A stretch of 64,000 nucleotides of DNA from Amphibalanus amphitrite (GCF_019059575.1 NW_024881707.1:434001-498000), one strand, 5' to 3'. Positions 38,701 through 45,161 are shown, numbered from the stretch's first letter. Notes: generated from the letters alone by a model not told the origin. A program made the numbers and translations.

Positions 38701-40502
38701 AAGAAGGGGATGGGAGAGAGAGCAAGGAGGAGACGAGATAGAAGACGTGGAACTGTAGTGAACTGAACTTAATAGATATGGATCAAATGGTTGTATGGCG
38801 CTGTTTTTTTTTAATTTTAGCCGTTTTAGTCAGCTTTCTAATGCATTGACCTGCTCACTTCCTCCGTCATGCAAAATATTGGCATTAACAGTTATATCAC
38901 GCATTAACAAAAAGAGATGTGCAGTCGATAAAGTACAGTAGCACGAATAACGAGACGTTGTTTTGCTAAACTCATCATTAATTTCTCTTGATTGTGCGAA
39001 TTATCCAAGGTAAACAGCTGACCATTGTCCCCCCCCCCTCCCCTCCGCGCAGGCCACGCGGTGACCATCATCATCGTGGTGTGTATCGGCTTCCTGGTGT
39101 CGATGATCGTGCTGGGCGTGATTCGGATCCGCGCCGCCCACCGGCGACACCAGGACGAGGCAGCTGACGCCGAGATGGCCTGGGACGACTCGGCGCTCAA
39201 CATCACTGTCAACCCCATGGAGGAGGTGAGAGAGGGACGGAGAGAGAGAGAGAGAGAGAGGGGGAGGGAGGGAGGGGCTTAACATCAATGTCAACCCCAT
39301 GGAGGAGGTGAGAGGGACGGAGCGAGGGAGGGAGGGGAAGGAAAGAAAGGGTAGAGTGTTAGAGGGAGTAGGGAGGAAAGGGCGTTCAGTACCCGTCACA
39401 TTACACGAGTGCCGAGTGCGATTAAATATCAAGGCAAGAGTGTGAAAAGAGGTGGTGATGAACTTTGCCATGCTGTTTTATTACCCCATATATGTACAAG
39501 ATTTCAAAAACGTGTCCCGTTTTTTTTTTTTTTAATGGGCAATATTTGCTTTCGAATAAGAGGCAATGGCAATTGCTACAGCTTTTTTGATGGAAGATGT
39601 GATCCATCTTCAAAGGAATTTTATTTTATTTGGTTAAATCTGCTTGATTAAATAAAGGAAGTTGCCCTGGTGAAAATCGAGTGGCTGGATTCTGTGGATG
39701 TTCAAGATAATGCCTAATCACGCAAGAGACGTACTAAAGGTTTTCCTAACTCACGGCAGCATTCAGTTTTACAAAAAGTCCCGCCCATCTCCTCCCCTTT
39801 TTCCCGTGCCCGGCGCGGTTCACCGGTCGCTCAGAGCTGAGGGCTTCATCGCCACGGCGTGGCTGCGGCCGGCGGCGGCCGAGTTTAATTTCTGTGCCGC
39901 CGCCGCCGCCGCCAGAGGCTGCGAGCCTGATTGAACTACGGCTCCGGTCCTAATTTGTGGCCTCTGTGGGAAGGGCCCGCCGCCACCCTCGGGCGCTGGC
40001 CATATTGAAACGTGGCCTGCCTCACAAACAGCGGAGAGGGGGGGGGGGCGTGAGTGGTGGGGAGGGAGGAGGGGCGTGGGGAGGGTACTATGGAGATGGA
40101 TCTGGGTGGGCCGGGAAGCTGAGAAAGAGCTCCAGTCCGGCCGGTTCCTTTTTGTTTGAATTATTTTTATCGCGTGCTGGGCACGCCAGTCGGTATATGT
40201 CTTCGATGTTGGGGCAAGCAATTACGCATAACATGAGGTCGTGCGTACTCTCCTGTGCATTCTCGCGTACTCTCCCGCGCGTGTCGAGGCCTGTGTGGTC
40301 CTCTGTTGCTCTCCCTGACCGTCCCCCCCCCCCCACCCCGCCGTCGCAGGATGCCGCCACTGCCGGACAGCCTGCCGCCGTCGACGACGACAGCTCCGAC
40401 GACGGCAGCGACTACGACAGCTCGGACCCGGACGACGACGAGGAGGAGGTGCCGCCGCCGCGCAAACAGCTCGAGTGGGATAACAGTCACCTGGCCATCT
40501 GA
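534..40502 (+). CDS. Cals: Calsyntenin, 14 exons, 5' end missing
   Basis: Joined exons: 534-667, 11155-11363, 15782-15928, 18927-19225, 19605-19761, 30017-30144, 31714-31891, 32229-32402, 33453-33585, 34763-34953, 36831-37012, 38341-38683, 39053-39225, 40350-40502. All borders are GT-AG and the phases agree, giving 866 codons plus TGA. Order of parts: cadherin-1 remainder (1-44), cadherin-2 with DVNEFAP (54-60), a Cys-containing linker, LamG-type domain (about 190-420), membrane-proximal ectodomain (420-700), Ala/Pro-rich stretch (about 690-735), transmembrane helix (about 761-782) and acidic tail. The tail carries WDDS (802-805) and EWDNS (from 858), the two kinesin light-chain-binding motifs of the family. 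Calsyntenins are type I membrane proteins of neurons that are shed by proteolysis and link vesicles to kinesin-1. The missing residues are the signal peptide and most of cadherin-1. Identification is secure; the symbol follows the fly gene. Confidence 0.95.
2324..3266. mobile_element. PiggyBac-like non-autonomous element, 943 bp
   Basis: The ends read CCCTAGAACGCC and, on the other strand, CCCTCGCACGACC. TTAA lies on both sides (2320-2323 and 3267-3270), the piggyBac target duplication. Each end is followed by a G-run/C-run hairpin (about 2336-2368 and 3198-3228). Inside is a direct repeat of about 90 bp with offset 188 around TCAGGTCACGGAG (2481 and 2669). No transposase is present. The imperfect ends suggest an old copy. 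Confidence 0.6.
5108..5200. repeat. 46-bp tandem duplication
   Basis: Two adjacent copies share CTTACTAACGTTT at 5112 and 5158 and continue through AATGGAAACG and CTTGCGCATAT with a few differences. They are intronic and non-coding. Confidence 0.8.
6788..6828. repeat. Short palindrome
   Basis: AACATGAATC at 6788-6797 pairs with GATTCATGTT at 6819-6828. An inner GATTCATG at 6802-6809 can pair alternatively. No function is evident. Confidence 0.6.
9282..9414. repeat. Inverted repeat, 20-bp arms
   Basis: TGCCGAGTTGGGGTAGCACG at 9282-9301 is complementary to 9395-9414 with one mismatch. It could be a very small MITE or a chance foldback; no target duplication was identified. Confidence 0.5.
10237..11106. 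mobile_element. TTAA-flanked MITE, 870 bp, next to exon 2
   Basis: The left end AGGTAGTGTGCCAGCTTT and the right end are inverted repeats (AGGTAGTGTGCCACCTTT on the other strand), with TTAA at 10233-10236 and 11107-11110. The ends and target site fit a piggyBac-like MITE. The right end stops 48 bases before the exon at 11155. No coding sequence was found in it. Confidence 0.7.
11155..11363 (+). CDS. Cals: Calsyntenin exon: cadherin repeat 2
   Basis: 209 bp, donor GTGAGC. It begins with the VTVHIEVEDVNEFAP linker, whose Asp/Asn/Glu residues are the cadherin calcium ligands, and contains the calsyntenin signature DDDCSPKYGDIC with paired cysteines. The acceptor lies only about 45 bp downstream of a TTAA-flanked mobile element, so the local splicing context may be partly transposon-derived. 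Confidence 0.95.
11364..15781 (+). other. Cals: Calsyntenin intron, 4.4 kb
   Basis: No exon was recognised. It contains one TTAA-flanked MITE (14895-15385). A GGTTCGAGCCC box at about 13910 resembles a tRNA B box but has no A box at the right distance. The sequence around 12880-13140 is rich in GGCCGGCTCGT-like repeats. Confidence 0.6.
14895..15385. mobile_element. TTAA-flanked MITE, 491 bp
   Basis: Perfect 17-bp terminal inverted repeats AGGGACTATCCCACCTT lie inside TTAA duplications at 14891-14894 and 15386-15389. The structure fits a piggyBac-type non-autonomous element. It appears younger than the copy at 2324, because its ends are exact. Confidence 0.8.
15782..15928 (+). CDS. Cals: Calsyntenin exon: end of cadherin repeat 2
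   Basis: 147 bp between TTTACAG and GTGAGA. It encodes the last strands of cadherin 2, with AYDCG and KVTVTIKVNRVCHLGW, then the Cys-containing linker that precedes the LamG-type domain in all calsyntenins. Phase is 1 in and 1 out. Confidence 0.94.
15929..18926 (+). other. Cals: Calsyntenin intron, 3.0 kb
   Basis: No exon was recognised. GC-rich and AT-rich segments alternate, and a C run lies at about 18100-18118. It ends in a C-only tract before the acceptor at 18926. Confidence 0.6.
18927..19225 (+). CDS. Cals: Calsyntenin exon: pre-LamG and LamG start
   Basis: 299 bp. The polypyrimidine tract is a nearly pure C run ending in GGCAG; the donor is GTGAGC. It encodes the strongly conserved block EYAPNSGAVALFPD, ISLQTSHIGKGCDRD, LCGADARAVDLLPSP and a final DHGHESDEVFQ. 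These features separate calsyntenins from other cadherins and make this one of the most diagnostic exons. Confidence 0.96.
19605..19761 (+). CDS. Cals: Calsyntenin exon: LamG core
   Basis: 157 bp, donor GTAAGT. It opens with FDGTSTAVVVP and includes FTISVWLRHAD and the VLCNAD strand of the LamG-type fold. The 12 bp over the acceptor (CCCAGTTTGACG) also occur 31 bp upstream at 19569-19580. That copy offers a second AG which would shift the frame by one, so the downstream AG at 19603-19604 is the one that preserves coding. Confidence 0.94.
20671..20790. repeat. CT microsatellite and polypyrimidine tract
   Basis: About 54 bases of nearly perfect (CT)n (20697-20750) are followed by C10 and CCCTCC-type sequence. 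It produces spurious reading frames of Ser-Leu or Arg-Glu repeats. Confidence 0.95.
22233..22615. repeat. Foldback palindrome, about 383 bp
   Basis: The left arm (22233 to about 22320) and the right arm (about 22530-22615) are inverted copies sharing GGTAGGTATTCTTTTTTCGA and GACAAAACCG. An inner inverted pair (GGCAACAAAAT near 22395 and ATTTTGTTGCC near 22448) extends the hairpin. The whole looks like a foldback or MITE-like element and would form long double-stranded RNA in the pre-mRNA. No target duplication was established. Confidence 0.75.
22615..22685. repeat. 20-bp tandem repeat, about 3.5 copies
   Basis: CCTAAG or TCTAAG recurs at 22615, 22635, 22655 and 22675, exactly 20 bases apart, with the unit ending in GCGTACAT. 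It starts at the edge of the foldback palindrome. Confidence 0.85.
22748..22877. repeat. 26-bp GC-rich minisatellite, 5 units
   Basis: CAGCGAGGGC or a close variant begins at 22748, 22774, 22800, 22826 and 22852, exactly 26 bases apart. The unit continues GGCGGCGACA. A period of 26 is not a multiple of three, which argues against coding. Confidence 0.88.
23084..23541 (-). pseudogene. LINE ORF2 C-terminal CCHC region, frameshifted
   Basis: Three frames are needed to follow it: FHFRTVHRIVATNTFLYRIG with CTFCEMEDETLY (23537-23440), then HVLWSCDVV (from about 23436), then WFFPRLPSEDRLKILIITLA (from about 23314) to a TGA-type end near 23084. C-x2-C-x7-H-x4-C is the LINE C-terminal zinc knuckle. 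At least three indels have occurred. Confidence 0.85.
23542..25389 (-). pseudogene. LINE ORF2 reverse transcriptase segment
   Basis: An open segment of about 610 codons. Motifs, numbering from 25305: LIPKPG (11-16), GWRPISLLN (24-32), AYIPGRF (60-66), DFESAFDTVDWEF (94-106), RGIRQGDPIS (151-160) and the catalytic YADD (196-199; bases 24720-24709). Downstream IGKIT and W-rich blocks belong to the thumb and linker of L1-like proteins. The upstream part adds GFTADFFKHFW up to the insertion at 25398. A stop at 23542-23544 results from a one-base frameshift before the CCHC region. It is not expected to be active. Confidence 0.93.
25398..26006. mobile_element. hAT-type MITE, 609 bp, inside the LINE
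   Basis: Perfect 15-bp terminal inverted repeats CAGTGGCGCGGGAAC (25398-25412 and 25992-26006) lie within perfect 8-bp target duplications CGTAAAGC (25390-25397 and 26007-26014). An 8-bp duplication and CAGTGGCG-type ends are hAT hallmarks. Internal sequence is marked by several G/C homopolymer runs near 25930 and 25970. No transposase is present. Without the element and one duplication, the host LINE reads through GSNGFTADFF in frame. Confidence 0.92.
26015..26721 (-). pseudogene. LINE ORF2 linker segment between two insertions
   Basis: On the minus strand it reads SLIADASYDKIVKDLIVN, then RGETVKYQAKRARKYREKE, VNWHEEG, FSDNLRNKYSK and FNELQLALK, followed by KTPGSNGF at the right-hand insertion. 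The order and motifs match the region between endonuclease and reverse transcriptase in L1-like ORF2. Two in-frame stops (TAA, TAG) lie just before KSGKTPG, and frameshifts occur near 26340-26460. Confidence 0.85.
26727..27507. mobile_element. TIR element (MITE-like), 781 bp, inside the LINE
   Basis: The ends GGCCTGTTTTCACTAA and, inverted, GGCCTGTTTCACTAAC continue into shared AACTTGTATTTACAA, giving terminal inverted repeats of about 35 bp with gaps. The 5-bp TCAGA flanks both sides (26722-26726 and 27508-27512). Many TTTACAAG/CTTGTAAA words lie near the ends. No transposase was found and the superfamily is uncertain. Removing it with one TCAGA restores NDSLIADASYD in the LINE frame. Confidence 0.85.
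27513..28266 (-). pseudogene. LINE ORF2 endonuclease segment
   Basis: The minus strand begins LKFLSFNCRGLGGQEKRRDV, then YFLQDTHL (in place of QETH), VHRFYSAPGS, FINIYGPNDDQPVFFYRIN and, after a frameshift, IIGGDFNFVL. These are the ordered motifs of an APE-type LINE endonuclease. Stops are present at about 28115 and 27750. Confidence 0.88.
28271..28720 (-). other. Ala/Gly-rich sequence, possible LINE ORF1 remnant
   Basis: Upstream of the LINE endonuclease the minus strand has open stretches rich in Gly, Ala or Arg, depending on frame. They come from imperfect GCCGCCGCCAACA-type repeats (28385-28545). The position fits an ORF1, but no RRM or zinc-knuckle motif was recognised, so this is only a suggestion. 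Confidence 0.35.
29136..29220. repeat. 42-bp tandem duplication, GC-rich
   Basis: Two units each run CACCGGCCGGCCACC or GCCGGCCGGCCACC through CATACACCG. They lie in a stretch rich in GGCCGGCC (28968-29190). Confidence 0.75.
30017..30144 (+). CDS. Cals: Calsyntenin exon: LamG
   Basis: 128 bp between TTTCAG and GTCAGT. It encodes MNRHHYALFIRNCHL and PAEWRWQIPQ, both close to vertebrate calsyntenin LamG strands. It follows the largest transposon-filled intron (10.3 kb) and precedes the VCDDEWHHY exon in the conserved order. Confidence 0.95.
31647..31700 (+). repeat. TGACCCC heptamer array before a calsyntenin acceptor
   Basis: CTGACCTCTGACCCC is followed by at least four CTGACCC units, ending about 13 bases before the acceptor CAG at 31711-31713. 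Confidence 0.85.
31714..31891 (+). CDS. Cals: Calsyntenin exon: LamG
   Basis: 178 bp, encoding VCDDEWHHYSLSM, LTVDGRPV and LAVGGCWQ, typical of the LamG-type fold. The acceptor is preceded by a TGACCCC repeat array. The last 39 bp, the donor GTGAGT and about 29 bp of intron are tandemly repeated 68 bp downstream, creating a second intact donor at 31960. Using that donor would add 68 nt and shift the frame of the next exon. Confidence 0.95.
31853..31988 (+). repeat. Cals: 68-bp tandem duplication over an exon-intron border
   Basis: ACCTGTCCAC starts at 31853 and again at 31921. Both copies include GGCTGCTGGCAG and the donor GTGAGTC. The first copy is the end of the exon; the second is intronic if the first donor is used. 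Confidence 0.92.
32229..32402 (+). CDS. Cals: Calsyntenin exon: end of LamG
   Basis: 174 bp, acceptor GCCAG, donor GTACGC. It encodes MKHIFNGYMAGLSVLRG and VLSCLHSCSESL. The paired cysteines match the calsyntenin C-x-x-x-C after the LamG-type domain. Phase is 1 in and 1 out. Confidence 0.94.
33453..33585 (+). CDS. Cals: Calsyntenin exon: membrane-proximal ectodomain
   Basis: 133 bp, encoding VTVEGSNRTHIQ and AYVNSREFPTAGRRGLKV, which matches the AYxNSRxFPTPGxRxLK block of the family. An N-R-T sequon suggests glycosylation. The donor is GTAAGT, splitting the last codon after two bases. The intron before it ends with TATGACCCCG/TATGACCTCG/TGTGACCTG repeats. Confidence 0.93.
34763..34953 (+). 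CDS. Cals: Calsyntenin exon: membrane-proximal ectodomain
   Basis: 191 bp, donor GTAAAT. It encodes a Cys followed by VKIPVVDSYVIVRQP and, later, GVSVFPDIRVLA, matching the conserved VPEVEGYVVVLQP and FPDL-type strands of calsyntenins. The acceptor is CCTCCCTCAG. Confidence 0.93.
36831..37012 (+). CDS. Cals: Calsyntenin exon: membrane-proximal ectodomain
   Basis: 182 bp, donor GTGGGT. It encodes GHKLDKCAVTVYPPLNPEHE, matching the LDxCxVxVxxxLxPExE block. A second AG seven bases downstream (GGCAG ending at 36837) would break the frame, so the acceptor CGCCTCAG ending at 36830 was chosen. Confidence 0.9.
37823..38041. mobile_element. Palindromic MITE, 219 bp
   Basis: The arms of about 68 bp begin GGCCTCGTTTCATAAAGCGA and are inverted copies with only a few mismatches. 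CTG flanks both sides (37820-37822 and 38042-38044), a possible 3-bp target duplication that could suggest a Harbinger-like origin. It lies in a calsyntenin intron and has no coding sequence. Confidence 0.8.
38341..38683 (+). CDS. Cals: Calsyntenin exon: ectodomain stalk, Ala/Pro-rich
   Basis: 343 bp, donor GTGAGT. The first half is conserved (LRFVQYTNRKP, RAFKLLCSSM, FISNEYVQTLTVIHP). The second half is a low-complexity stalk rich in Ala, Pro and Glu, including an Ala6 run coded by GCC triplets at about 38546-38563. It lies where calsyntenins are shed, so its length and composition may vary between alleles. Confidence 0.93.
39053..39225 (+). CDS. Cals: Calsyntenin exon: transmembrane helix and kinesin motif 1
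   Basis: 173 bp, encoding the helix VTIIIVVCIGFLVSMIVLGV, the basic stop-transfer RIRAAHRRH, then MAWDDSALNITVNPMEE, near-identical to the family's first kinesin light-chain-binding motif. The polypyrimidine tract is a long C run. The exon end and donor GTGAGA are repeated 82 bp downstream. Reading through the first donor meets TAA at 39280-39282. Confidence 0.96.
39199..39320 (+). repeat. Cals: 82-bp tandem duplication over an exon-intron border
   Basis: AACATCACTGTCAACCCCAT at 39199 recurs with one change at 39281. Both copies run through GGAGGAGGTGAGA. A GA/GGGA-rich spacer (39240-39277) lies between them. The second copy repeats the coding end VNPMEE and a usable donor. Confidence 0.92.
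40350..40502 (+). CDS. Cals: Calsyntenin last coding exon: acidic tail and kinesin motif 2
   Basis: 153 bp from CCGTCGCAG to the TGA at 40500-40502. It encodes a highly acidic stretch (Asp/Glu/Ser runs) and the C-terminal RKQLEWDNSHLAI. This is the second Trp-acidic kinesin light-chain motif, with Asn where vertebrate copies usually have Asp. The motif sits at the extreme C-terminus, as in the vertebrate calsyntenin-1 tail. Confidence 0.94.
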   Translation, partial: DAATAGQPAAVDDDSSDDGSDYDSSDPDDDEEEVPPPRKQLEWDNSHLAI

Positions 40503-42887
40503 GCGGCGCCGGCGCCTGTGTGATAGCCGCCGCCCCCGCCTCCGCCCCCGCCGGCTCTGCGGAGCCGCGCTGCCCGCCTCCGTGAGTCCACCATCCTTGC
40601 TACTAAAGCCTCGTGGCGCTGGAGCGGTGTCATGTCCTCAGACTTATCCACTGCTGGTTCTCCTTTCACCTCACATTATCTCTCCCTGTATCCCTCTTGC
40701 TGTCTCTCTTGCTGCTCCTGTCGCCACCGCCGCCGCTACTGCTATCGCGGTTGACGCTGCCTGTAGCAATGCTTATATAGTTGCAGAAGCTGAGTCGCCG
40801 GGAATTGAGTGCCATACACTGTAGAGTAGATACACAGCGTGGGGCGCGTCTCGAGGGCCGGTCCCTCGGTCGTCCGCCGCACGTCGGGCTGGCCGGGGCG
40901 GTGGGCGGTGCTGATGGCAGCGGGCGGGGGCGGTGGGCGGGGGCGGTAGAAGGCGCGCTCTAACCCACTTCTAGTCCGCCGGAGGTCTGTGCTGACAGGC
41001 CCCCTTCCCGGCCGCAATAACCACCCTGTCCGGACCACAATGGACGCTGTGTCCACTCTGGCGCTTCTGTCAAACTGTCTGCTCGAGACATCTCCTTTCT
41101 ATCCTCTGAATCTCATTCGTCCTTAGTGCTCCATTTATGCTTATTTCCTTTCATTTCATATCTTCCTTCGCCTTATATCACCTTTCACTTGACCATATTT
41201 TCTGTCATCCGTCTTGTCCTATCCACCCTTGCTCTCTTTTATCCGTTTTACCCCGCTGACGGGCCCGGGATGGGTTGTCTGCTCTCTTCCTCTCTCCTCT
41301 CCCTCCCTTCCCCGGAGAGGTCTGCCGGCCTCCGCCGGCGCCTCCTCCCTGTGTTGGCAGCTGCTCTGTGACTGACGTGTGGTGATGCGAGTGACGGCGA
41401 GTGAGAGCGCCGGCCGCCGCCGTTTCGAGTGCCTCTCGCCTGCCGATGGCACCCCGGCACCCCTGGCTGCAGCTGGGGCCGACCTGGCACCGCCGGCTCC
41501 GGAGCACCTCACACGGCCCGGCCTGGCTCGGCAGAGTGTGAGGCACCGCGCCGCCGCGCTCTGGGACACACGACAGGGGCGGTGGGTATATGTGCGGGTG
41601 CGTGTGTGTGACGTGGCGTGGACTGTTGGGGGTGGGAAGAGTGACCGGATATCGGGCCCGGCGCCCGGCCGGTCCGCTCGTAATCAGCGTCGGACGACTG
41701 GGGTCGTGTTTGTTGTGGCTAGGTTTTAGCTCTGTTGACCTGCGCAGCGCGACATTCACTCACATATCTTTGGGCACGAGCGGTCACCGTCGGCGGCGTG
41801 CCGGAACCAGCGGCGGCGCCAGGAACCATCCGGAACCAGCCGCGACGACCGGAGCCGCGCGGCGGCCGAGAGAGAGGCGCGCGCGCGCGGCCGCTCCGTA
41901 ACCATATCATGGCGCCGGCGCGAGCCGGAACGTGACGTCACTGTAGCCATCTCGGTGTTTGTCTGATTAACATTCCATCTCGCATCGCGCGGTGTGCGAC
42001 TGACGGGCGCGGCGGCCGAGCCGCCGGACTGACGGGTGACGTCATCGGCGACCGGAGGTGACGTCATCGACGCCCCAGAGCGCGCCGCGGTGTGTTCTGT
42101 TGTGAAAAAAATATCCAGTGTTATAATCTCTATCCGTTAAGAGCTGTCGCACCGATAGGTTTAGAGCTGTAAACGCCGAGTCTTTTGTAATGTAGATCAC
42201 CAATACATTCTGTCACCACCAATGTGCGTGTTGATTGCGAGAACATTGAAGGTAGCCGACACCCGAAGGACCTTTGAAGTGTGTGTGCGATTACAGCTAA
42301 TAGGAATGCGACAACCGTTAATCTGCAATCAGCAATGGCCTTTCTTGGGCCCCACGCCTGCTTCTCGATGCACCTGCCCCCCCCCCCCCCGGCTGGCCTC
42401 TGAGGGTCCCATCATGGCTACTGGAGGCCCCATGACGGCCTGCGAGGACCCCACGCAGGTTCGACGGCCTGGACAGACCACACTTAAACACTCTCACGAC
42501 GTCATCTGAGGGCCCCACACTGGTTCTTGGGGGCCCATACCGGCTCCTCGAGATACCATAACTTCTCCATGGATCCTCGCCGGCATTCGAGGCCCCAAAG
42601 GCCTAAACATCCATGCTGTTTCTCTGTAGATTATGCCATTGTGCTTTTACCGCCAGTGACGCGCTCCCCTGTCGTGTAACGCTACCGCCATCAGCCGCGA
42701 CCCGTCCGTACTACCGTCCTGTCATTGAGGCTGTCATGCGGGACAGCCTACCTTCAGGCGCTTGAGACGCCTGCCATCTAGCGGCAGGAGTGCAAGCTTT
42801 TGTCCGGCTCGGTTTGCTTACCTCGCATACGTATGTATACGGATGCTTAGGTATGGAAACAGTCTACCATATAAAAAATCTACCAGG

Positions 42888-42893
42888 ATTAAA
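42888..42893 (+). terminator. Cals: Candidate poly(A) signal, calsyntenin
   Basis: ATTAAA lies 2.4 kb after the stop. It was chosen only because no AATAAA was seen closer on this strand. Confidence 0.2.
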
Positions 42894-42908
42894 TCCACCG
42901 GTAGCTAG

Positions 42909-42985
42909 GGTTCTTATGGCTTAGTGAATAGGGCGGTAGACTTGTACGTCAGCAATCCGAGCTCGATTCTTCGATCTAGCCTCGC
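42909..42985 (+). repeat. tRNA-like segment, possible SINE head
   Basis: TGGCTTAGTG (42917-42926) matches an RNA polymerase III A box. GCTCGATTC (42961-42969) resembles a B box about 44 bases on, the spacing found in tRNA genes. No convincing acceptor stem or anticodon arm was found, so a tRNA-derived SINE or a decayed pseudogene is likelier than a working tRNA. Confidence 0.4.
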
Positions 42986-43088
42986 GTCGTTTTCGTTCTT
43001 TTGACAAACGAATCGGTCCCTGGCCTAACTCATTTGTAACTCGCCCCTGACAGCACACGCCTTCACATGGCACACACGTTGTTATGAT

Positions 43089-43094
43089 TTTATT
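43089..43094 (-). terminator. ITGA: Candidate poly(A) signal, integrin alpha
   Basis: AATAAA on the minus strand, 1.9 kb after the integrin stop. It is a motif match only. Confidence 0.3.
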
Positions 43095-43822
43095 GGGCAT
43101 TTCGGATTAGTTCTCGGCACTCTATCGATCGCACATTTTATACGACACCACACAACGGTCTCAAGACAGCGACACGAAGCGACCAGTCGGTCGCTGCCAG
43201 TCCTCGCGAACACACATGACTGGCACACCAACACAGTAGACAGGTCGTCAATTACGAAACGCGTCAATCAGCTAGCCAAATCCGAAACGCGCCCGTTGAC
43301 GATAAGGTGCGCGAAAACGCAGCTTGATTCCACATTAAGTGGAAGGGCGCTAGCATGGGCATCCGCTCTGCTAGTTAGGAGAGCCGGCTTCAGATAAATC
43401 GAAGCTGTGATCAAATATAAAACACTAAATGATAATGACATATAAAATGATGAATGTGAACTTACAAGTAATAATACTTAGCCGAGATTCTAAAGGCCTC
43501 CAAGGAACTTGAGTTCGAAAAATGAATACAAGAAGTCATGACATAAAAAATGAAAAATTCCCCGAGCAATTTTCAGCAATTATTGTCGAAATTTTGTGCT
43601 TCAAGTTACCTGGGACGGGAACACCTAAAAGCAGAGCGATGGTCTCATGTTATTCCCAAATCCACAAGCATAATCGGACATGCCTCATTGCTATGGTGAT
43701 CGATCAATGCTGTCAAAATTTATCAATGTCAGTCACCAAGGCATACGGCTCAAAAGCACACGGGTCCACCATTTATCAGTCAGACTGGGAGTTCGATCAT
43801 TTTCTCCACACAAACACTGCGG

Positions 43823-43848
43823 TACACACACACACACACACACACACA
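43823..43848. repeat. CA microsatellite
   Basis: About 12 CA units in the region between the two genes. Confidence 0.95.
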
Positions 43849-44972
43849 TACAAACAGGCCGCTGGCCGCCGGAGCAGCATCGAATCGGCTCCCACCCGAC
43901 TGCCCCAGGTTAATATCACAGTATTACAACGCGTCAGTCGCACAACAGCGCCTCACTGCCATCTGTCGGGCGACCATGCAACTAGCGACCTGTGGGGCCG
44001 CCCGGCTTCTCCCCACGCTGGGGAGCAAGGAACATGACTGGGCATTTGAAGGGGGATAGAAGTAGAGGGGTAGCTCAACCTCGGGATGCGATGCCGCCCG
44101 AAGAATGGTCAGAACTCAATCTGTCATTTAAGCATAACCAGAGGTCAGAGCTCAGCTGGATCTAGAGTCTCAACTGGAGTCCTGGATTTCCTGAACCCAT
44201 CGGGAGGTCATTCGAGGTCTGGATGAGGCTCACGGGATGCTTGACCACTGATGACCGATATACATGGATCGCTGGTATTTCGCCGTTTGTGACCGGACCG
44301 TACCACCGTTCGGCCACCGAGGTAACCCACGCAGCCGATTTGTTAGGGGGGTGAGCGCCGGTGGAGTTACTGGAACGACGACTCGTTACGGGGAACGGCG
44401 ACCGAATCAGAGGAGCACGCGCAGGCAATGTGAACAGGGGAGGATGAAAATGACAGATGACGGTGTAATGTATAAAAGGTTTTACGAGAGTCATCTAGCT
44501 GCCAAAACATACTAACTAGACTGCATAATGCTAATCATACAACACTAAGCGATGGTTTAAGCACACTCAAACCTGCGCGACTGAGGGGCGGCGTGGGCAG
44601 TGGCAGTTGTGTCCGCCCTCACTGGCGGCCACCAGAGGACGCCGGGACGACTCAGTCACCAGTTAGCAGCGCCCCGCAGCGCTCCTCCGGCTGGGTTAGC
44701 GCCGATCCAGGCCCTGCCCACCAGTCCGCACAAGGCACGCGTCTGCAGAACCGTCTCACGCCTCGCCACTGTGCAGCGTCCCTTCCGTCCTGCAAGCTCG
44801 CACGTGCCTTCACAGACACATATTTGGCACATACTGCCGATGGCACAACTGGCTTCGAGCACCAGCACACGGCGGCCGCTGCCCGGCCCGTCACCGCGGC
44901 GCTTTGGACGGCTCACTGTAGATGGCAGCACCTGCGCTCGAATAGATGTCGCTCGCCAACAGCGGCTCGCGT

Positions 44973-45161
44973 CTAGCGGCTGATGTTGGACTTGAGCGTC
45001 GGGTCTGGCCGCCGGCGTTTGAAGAAGCCCAGCTTCCAGAGGATGAGGCAGATGATTGCCAGAAGCAGGAGTCCGGCCAGCACGGAGACGACGATCACCC
45101 AGATGGGTACGCCGCCGTCCTCGGCCTTGGCCGGCACCGCCGGGTACGCTATCGTCTCCGC
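44973..45161 (-). CDS. ITGA: Integrin alpha last exon: transmembrane helix and tail
   Basis: 189 bp from CCCGCAG to TAG at 44973-44975. It encodes a short stalk, the helix [20 protein letters not shown] and onward, then [25 protein letters not shown] is the membrane-proximal motif that clasps the beta chain. The tail after it is short (about 14 residues). Confidence 0.97.
   Translation of the reverse strand, partial: AETIAYPAVPAKAEDGGVPIWVIVVSVLAGLLLLAIICLILWKLGFFKRRRPDPTLKSNISR

Larger units (their letters stand above)
30145..40349 (+). other. Cals: Calsyntenin introns 6-13, non-coding parts
   Basis: Between the exons listed separately, no further exon was recognised. Notable contents are TGACCCC arrays before 31714 and 33453, duplicated exon ends after 31891 and 39225, a palindromic MITE (37823-38041) and a GA microsatellite (39240-39261). 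Long C runs precede the acceptors at 39052 and 40349. Weak G-rich repeats occur at 35880-36080 and 37020-37150. Confidence 0.6.
40503..44972. other. Convergent intergenic region with both 3' UTRs
   Basis: This region runs between the calsyntenin stop and the integrin stop. A possible plus-strand ATTAAA lies at 42888-42893 and a minus-strand AATAAA at 43089-43094. It contains GC-rich sequence to about 42080, a tRNA-like segment (42909-42985), a CA microsatellite (43823-43848) and a C run at 42377-42391. No protein gene was recognised. Confidence 0.6.

Noticed and set aside
40255-40824. Plus-strand frame of 189 codons around the last calsyntenin exon
   Set aside because: It is shifted relative to the exon that ends in EWDNSHLAI and consists of Pro/Arg/Thr low complexity.
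43522-44037. Plus-strand frame of 171 codons between the genes
   Set aside because: It runs through a CA microsatellite, giving Thr-His repeats, and no protein family was recognised.
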